A stretch of DNA of 18,772 bases from Chloroflexota bacterium (GTDB taxonomy: Bacteria; Chloroflexota; Dehalococcoidia; UBA1151; UBA1328): NCBI GenBank assembly GCA_002687335.1, contig NYZY01000077.1, positions 1 through 18,772 on the forward strand, read 5' to 3'. The notes below the pieces were generated by a model. The model was not told the DNA's origin. It saw nothing but the letters and a program-made list of their open reading frames with translations, and ran no database searches. The translations under genes and the position numbers were made by a program. Position 1 is the first letter of the stretch, and every line of letters begins with the position of its first letter. Of the stretch, positions 15,746-18,772 are shown one piece after another.

Positions 15746-16147
15746 ACCCAAAACATAGTCTTAACCAATCAGTAGATGATTCCAGAATTAGGGTCATCAA
15801 TCCTCATTTTTTTAGAGTGAAAGAAACTTCTTTTGATGTATTTTTTCACCTAGACTTATGAAAGATTCGGGTGAACTAGACTGTTTGAAAACGTCGTCAA
15901 ATGAAATATGTTTAGAGGATATTCAGTTATTTTATAATGGAGATATATCCTAAATGTGAAGCTGTAATCATCTATCTGTGTATCATGGAACAAATAAAGG
16001 TTGGTTACCTGCTAAAGGATGACTGCGTTCAATATTTATTTAGAAAAATGATGACAGAGTTAAGGCCTTTGATATTTGCTATTCAACATATTTTAGTTTG
16101 AACATATTAATACCACATAAGCTTAGAACTGAATAGATACATCTACA
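15746..16147. other. Intergenic region before the ABC transporter genes
   Basis: About 400 bp. It holds the degenerate terminator copy (15791-15813). Two short frames (31 codons from 15859; 38 codons at 15985-16101) lack a ribosome binding site and recognisable motifs and are not called as genes. A TATA-like ACATATTAAT at about 16102-16110 could serve the ABC gene. Nothing else is recognisable. Confidence 0.45.
15791..15813 (+). terminator. Terminator after the Cys-rich gene, related to the dehydrogenase terminators
   Basis: GGGT (15791-15794), a 5-nt loop, ATCC (15800-15803, one G-T wobble), then TCA and seven T residues. With its flanks it matches the minus-strand elements at 4760-4793 and 11014-11046 (shared cores ATTAGGGTC and CCTCATTTTTTT), but the upstream palindrome is degenerate. 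It lies 46 nt after the stop codon. Confidence 0.65.
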
Positions 16148-17065
16148 TTGATTGAAGTCGAAAATTTGTCAAAGAGATATGGTAAGGTCAAAGTCATCTA
16201 TGATATCAACTTTAAAGTTGAGAAAGGTGAGGTCGTAGTGTTACTTGGACCTAATGGCGCAGGAAAATCCACGATACTAAAATGTATACTGGGATTAGTG
16301 AAATATCGTGGCAACATATTTGTGGATGGATTAGATGCTAAGAAAAAAGGGAGAGAAATAAGGAGAAAGATTACCTACATTCCTCAACAGTTCATGTTGT
16401 ACCCTAACCTAACTGTCGAGAATAATCTGAAGTTCTATGCTGACATTAAAGGGATTGCGCGGAATGCTGTAAGCCAAAGTATTGAAAAAAGTAAACTTGA
16501 ACACTTTACTGATAAATTGGCAAAAGATCTTTCTGAAGGGCTACGTCAGAGGCTTATGCTTGCTATCGCAGGGTTGGCAGATAGTTCTATCCTACTTTTT
16601 GATGAGCCAACCGCAAACCTTGATTTGAAGAGGGTTTTGGAGTTTAAGGATATGATAAGAGCTGAATCAAAGAAGGAAAAAACAATTCTACTTTCTACTC
16701 ATTTGCTGAGTGATGTAAATGAGATTTCTGAAAATGTGATAGTGGTGAATAAAGGAAAACTTCTATTCAGGGGGGGCGCAGATGATTTACTAAAGAAGAT
16801 GAAATTAAAGACTGACATCATCTTAACCGTTCAAGAGAATTTGAATACTAAGTCAATCGATACTGCTAAAGATCTTCTTCTTAGGGCGGGAGCTGAAAAT
16901 GTATCGTTAAAAGACGAGTTCGTAATAGTTTCAACCGAATCTTCCAGAAAGATTTCTGTTTTGAAATCTGTAGAAGAAGCTGGATTGACGATCAAAGATT
17001 TTAGGATATCTGAGCCTAATCTGGAAGAGGCATTTCTGAAGATAACAGGAGAAAATGAGGAATAG
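16148..17065 (+). CDS. ABC transporter ATP-binding protein (ABC-2 / NosF-like)
   Basis: A 305-residue ABC ATPase that drives the membrane partner encoded next. Visible motifs are Walker A GPNGAGKS (34-41), Q-loop (IPQQ, 78-81), signature LSEGLRQR (128-135, with Glu in place of the usual first Gly), Walker B ILLFDEP (148-154) and the switch His185. About 90 extra residues at the C-terminus follow the plan of DrrA/NosF-type exporters. The start is TTG 16148; an in-frame stop at 16130 rules out anything longer. The gene overlaps the permease gene by 11 bp, so they form an operon. The substrate is unknown: candidates for the class include lipids, peptides, drugs or copper-site maturation factors. 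No NosD-like gene is visible. Confidence 0.88.
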   Translation: MIEVENLSKRYGKVKVIYDINFKVEKGEVVVLLGPNGAGKSTILKCILGLVKYRGNIFVDGLDAKKKGREIRRKITYIPQQFMLYPNLTVENNLKFYADIKGIARNAVSQSIEKSKLEHFTDKLAKDLSEGLRQRLMLAIAGLADSSILLFDEPTANLDLKRVLEFKDMIRAESKKEKTILLSTHLLSDVNEISENVIVVNKGKLLFRGGADDLLKKMKLKTDIILTVQENLNTKSIDTAKDLLLRAGAENVSLKDEFVIVSTESSRKISVLKSVEEAGLTIKDFRISEPNLEEAFLKITGENEE

Positions 17066-17909
17066 TGATAGTGGGGTGTTGATTTCATCTATTCTAGTAA
17101 TAGCCAAGAAAGAACTTAAAGACTCTATTAGGAATCGATGGTTTCTGGTATTATCCGGTATTTTCTTTTTACTTATTCTACAGATCCCTTACATTGTGTT
17201 GATGCTTCTTGGATTGTTTTCTTACACCAATATTCCGGGAAAAACCGGAGTATTTCTATTATATGCCATATCTCTGGGTGGATTGATTACGGTTATTGTT
17301 GGTTCTTTAAGTATAGTTAGTGAGAAAGAACAAGGTACTCTTTCATATCTGCTATCCCAACCTGTTAGTAAATTCGAAGTAATTATCGGTAAGTTCTTGG
17401 GACTGCTTCTAGTTATTACGTTAATGATGAGCATAGGGTTTGGGCTTGCAATGCTTCCATCACTGGGTGAATCTGGGATCGAGATTGCTGGATTGGATAA
17501 TTTTACTTACATAATATTAGCTATGGTCAGTTCAGTAGCAGTTATGTTAGGGATATCCATAGCTATTTCTGTAATATCTGCAAATAGAACGATGGCAATC
17601 TCTTTAGGTCTATTTGTCTGGTTATTCTTCACGACAATCTATAACAGTGGGTTCTTAGGATCTATGCTTATAACGGCGAATGAACCAGAAGCTTATCTTT
17701 ACTTCATATTTCTAAACCCTATTAATATCTCTGAAGTGATTATGCATCTGTTAATACAACCTAATTTTGATCCAGAGCTTTCCGTGCGCTTTATGACGAG
17801 TAACTTTGGGGTCGGTGGATCCTTTGTGCCTCTTTCTGTAGCAATATTGGTTTGGTCCATAGTACCTATCGTATTTTCAGTTATAGAGATATATTCCAGA
17901 GAATATTAA
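17055..17909 (+). CDS. ABC-2 type transporter permease
   Basis: A 284-residue integral membrane protein with about six helices (roughly 30-54, 66-87, 112-131, 148-175, 180-200 and 256-279). An N-terminal amphipathic segment (AKKELKDSIRNRWF) and the cytoplasmic loop SEKEQGTLSYLLSQPVSKFE are typical of ABC-2 exporters of the NosY/YhaP kind. This loop is where the ATPase partner docks. ATG 17055 lies inside the end of the ATPase gene and follows GGAG at 17048-17051. It ends 7 bp before the convergent CooC-like gene. The substrate is not deducible. Confidence 0.85.
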   Translation: MRNSDSGVLISSILVIAKKELKDSIRNRWFLVLSGIFFLLILQIPYIVLMLLGLFSYTNIPGKTGVFLLYAISLGGLITVIVGSLSIVSEKEQGTLSYLLSQPVSKFEVIIGKFLGLLLVITLMMSIGFGLAMLPSLGESGIEIAGLDNFTYIILAMVSSVAVMLGISIAISVISANRTMAISLGLFVWLFFTTIYNSGFLGSMLITANEPEAYLYFIFLNPINISEVIMHLLIQPNFDPELSVRFMTSNFGVGGSFVPLSVAILVWSIVPIVFSVIEIYSREY

Positions 17910-17916
17910 TCTTAAG

Positions 17917-18714
17917 TTAGGTTGAATGGAACTGTTTTACTAGAGAATTCTTTAGTGATTCTACAGATTTAACTGCCGGTGAATCAGGAGCAAAATCTAT
18001 TGGTGCTATTCTGGCCATATCTGCCTGTTCAATTGATTCATCGTAAGGAATTATAGCAATAATAGGGATTCCCAATTCAGCTGATTTCTTCTTAAGTAAA
18101 TTATGTTCTGCATTATTTTTCATTTTGTTACCTACAATAAGCAGAGTCTTTACACCTAATTCTATTGAGAGATCTTTAATTCTTCGTGCTGTTTCGATGG
18201 ATTGCATTCTCGGTTCAACTACACAAAGCATTGCATTTACCCCTCGTACTGTACCTCTTCCAAGATGCTCAAGTCCGGCTTCCATATCCATAATTATAGC
18301 TTCTTTTGCTGATACCATAAGATGTCTAACAAGAGCTTTAGCCAATGCATTTGTTGGACACATACATCCAGCACCAGCTGATCTTACAGTCCCCATTACT
18401 AGAAGCCTGGTTCCATCTGGCCCAGGCAATCCATATTTTTCAGCTATATCACTAACGGTTGGATTTAGGCTAAATACTCCTCCTGAAGAGCCTGGGGCTA
18501 CACCAGTCCTTTCTTCTATTAGTGAATGGTTTTCTGACAATGGAGTTATTTTTGAAGCAATATTGGTCGATATTCCAAGCGAGTAAGCAAGGTTCATTGC
18601 AGGATCAACATCTATCGCTAATGTTTTGTAACCTTCTCTTCCTAATTGTCTAGCGAGAGTACCAGTAATACTAGTCTTTCCTACACCGCCTTTACCTACT
18701 ACTGCTAATTTCAT
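17917..18714 (-). CDS. cooC: CooC-like P-loop ATPase (nickel insertion into carbon monoxide dehydrogenase)
   Basis: A 265-residue MinD-type ATPase. It has the deviant Walker A GKGGVGKT (7-14), Asp35/Asp37 in switch I, and DMEAGLEHLGRG (143-154), which is distinctive for the CooC family. The metal-binding CxC motif is at Cys117 and Cys119 (GAGCMCP). In CooC the two Cys bind Ni or Zn at the dimer interface, and ATP-driven changes deliver nickel to CO dehydrogenase. Length fits the family (about 250-265). Its ATG overlaps the stop of the upstream gene (ATGA), so it belongs to an operon running in from beyond the window. No CO dehydrogenase gene is visible here, so its client is unproven; related ATPases may mature other metalloenzymes. 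Confidence 0.85.
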   Translation of the reverse strand: MKLAVVGKGGVGKTSITGTLARQLGREGYKTLAIDVDPAMNLAYSLGISTNIASKITPLSENHSLIEERTGVAPGSSGGVFSLNPTVSDIAEKYGLPGPDGTRLLVMGTVRSAGAGCMCPTNALAKALVRHLMVSAKEAIIMDMEAGLEHLGRGTVRGVNAMLCVVEPRMQSIETARRIKDLSIELGVKTLLIVGNKMKNNAEHNLLKKKSAELGIPIIAIIPYDESIEQADMARIAPIDFAPDSPAVKSVESLKNSLVKQFHST

Positions 18715-18772
18715 TTTGTGATTTCGCTTGTAGGTGCTGTAGGTATTTCGAGTTTCTTAATTAGTTCAGTTA
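18711..18772 (-). CDS. C-terminal end of an unidentified gene upstream of the CooC-like gene
   Basis: An open minus-strand frame enters from the window edge (codons from 18770) and ends in TGA at 18711-18713, overlapping the CooC-like start codon as ATGA. Only 19 residues are visible (ending PTAPTSEITK), too few to identify. The overlap argues for a real, co-translated gene. Confidence 0.55.
   Translation of the reverse strand, partial: TELIKKLEIPTAPTSEITK

Noticed and set aside
15985..16101. 38-codon plus-strand frame (MEQIKVGYLLKDD)
   Set aside because: Too short, with no ribosome binding site; a faint likeness to the start of larger archaeal proteins was not enough.
18125..18586. 153-codon plus-strand frame
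   Set aside because: It is antisense to the CooC-like gene, and its composition looks like a mirror of that coding sequence.

Overview
The window looks archaeal. Promoters are TATA-like elements about 26 nt upstream of very short or absent leaders. Several starts are TTG or GTG, one gene has a GGTGA-type ribosome binding site, and secreted proteins carry Thr-rich stalks followed by one C-terminal membrane helix and a short basic tail. Several surface-anchored PQQ-propeller dehydrogenases next to ABC transport genes would fit a heterotrophic member of the Nitrososphaeria (marine heterotrophic Thaumarchaeota are known for multiplied PQQ dehydrogenases). That placement is inference; no rRNA or marker gene is present.

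Layout. 1-329 (+): the end of a surface protein with an exact 24-bp tandem repeat. 475-2643 (-): a Tat-exported ABC-type solute-binding protein followed, across an in-frame TAG-GTG junction, by a small anchored secreted protein. 3172-3492 (+): a small two-helix membrane protein. 3534-4688 (-): a glycosylation-site-rich anchored protein of unknown function. 4816-13192 (-): three paralogous, membrane-anchored PQQ-dependent dehydrogenases, with a polyprenyl diphosphate synthase (7603-8655) between the first two. 13596-15745 (+), divergent from the array: a fourth propeller that lacks the catalytic and metal-binding residues, translationally coupled to a small secreted Cys-rich protein. 16148-17909 (+): an ABC-2 type ATPase/permease pair. 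17917-18772 (-): a CooC-like nickel-insertion ATPase coupled to the end of an upstream gene.

How the genes may work together. The three dehydrogenases keep the PQQ-stacking Trp, the metal-binding Asn and the WDYD motif, whose second Asp marks lanthanide-dependent PQQ alcohol dehydrogenases. They are probably displayed on the outer face of the membrane and oxidise alcohols or sugars there. They lack the usual vicinal Cys-Cys and instead share a His-x-His motif and a separated Cys pair. The fourth propeller keeps the Trp but has Ser, Gly and Gly in place of Asn, Asp and Asp. It is probably a non-catalytic partner, perhaps acting with its Cys-rich neighbour. No cytochrome, CxxCH motif, PQQ biosynthesis gene or sugar permease is visible in the window.

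The dehydrogenase genes share nearly identical promoter/signal-peptide ends. Two of them also share nearly identical tail/terminator ends, while their interiors have diverged. A third, degenerate copy of the terminator follows the Cys-rich gene.
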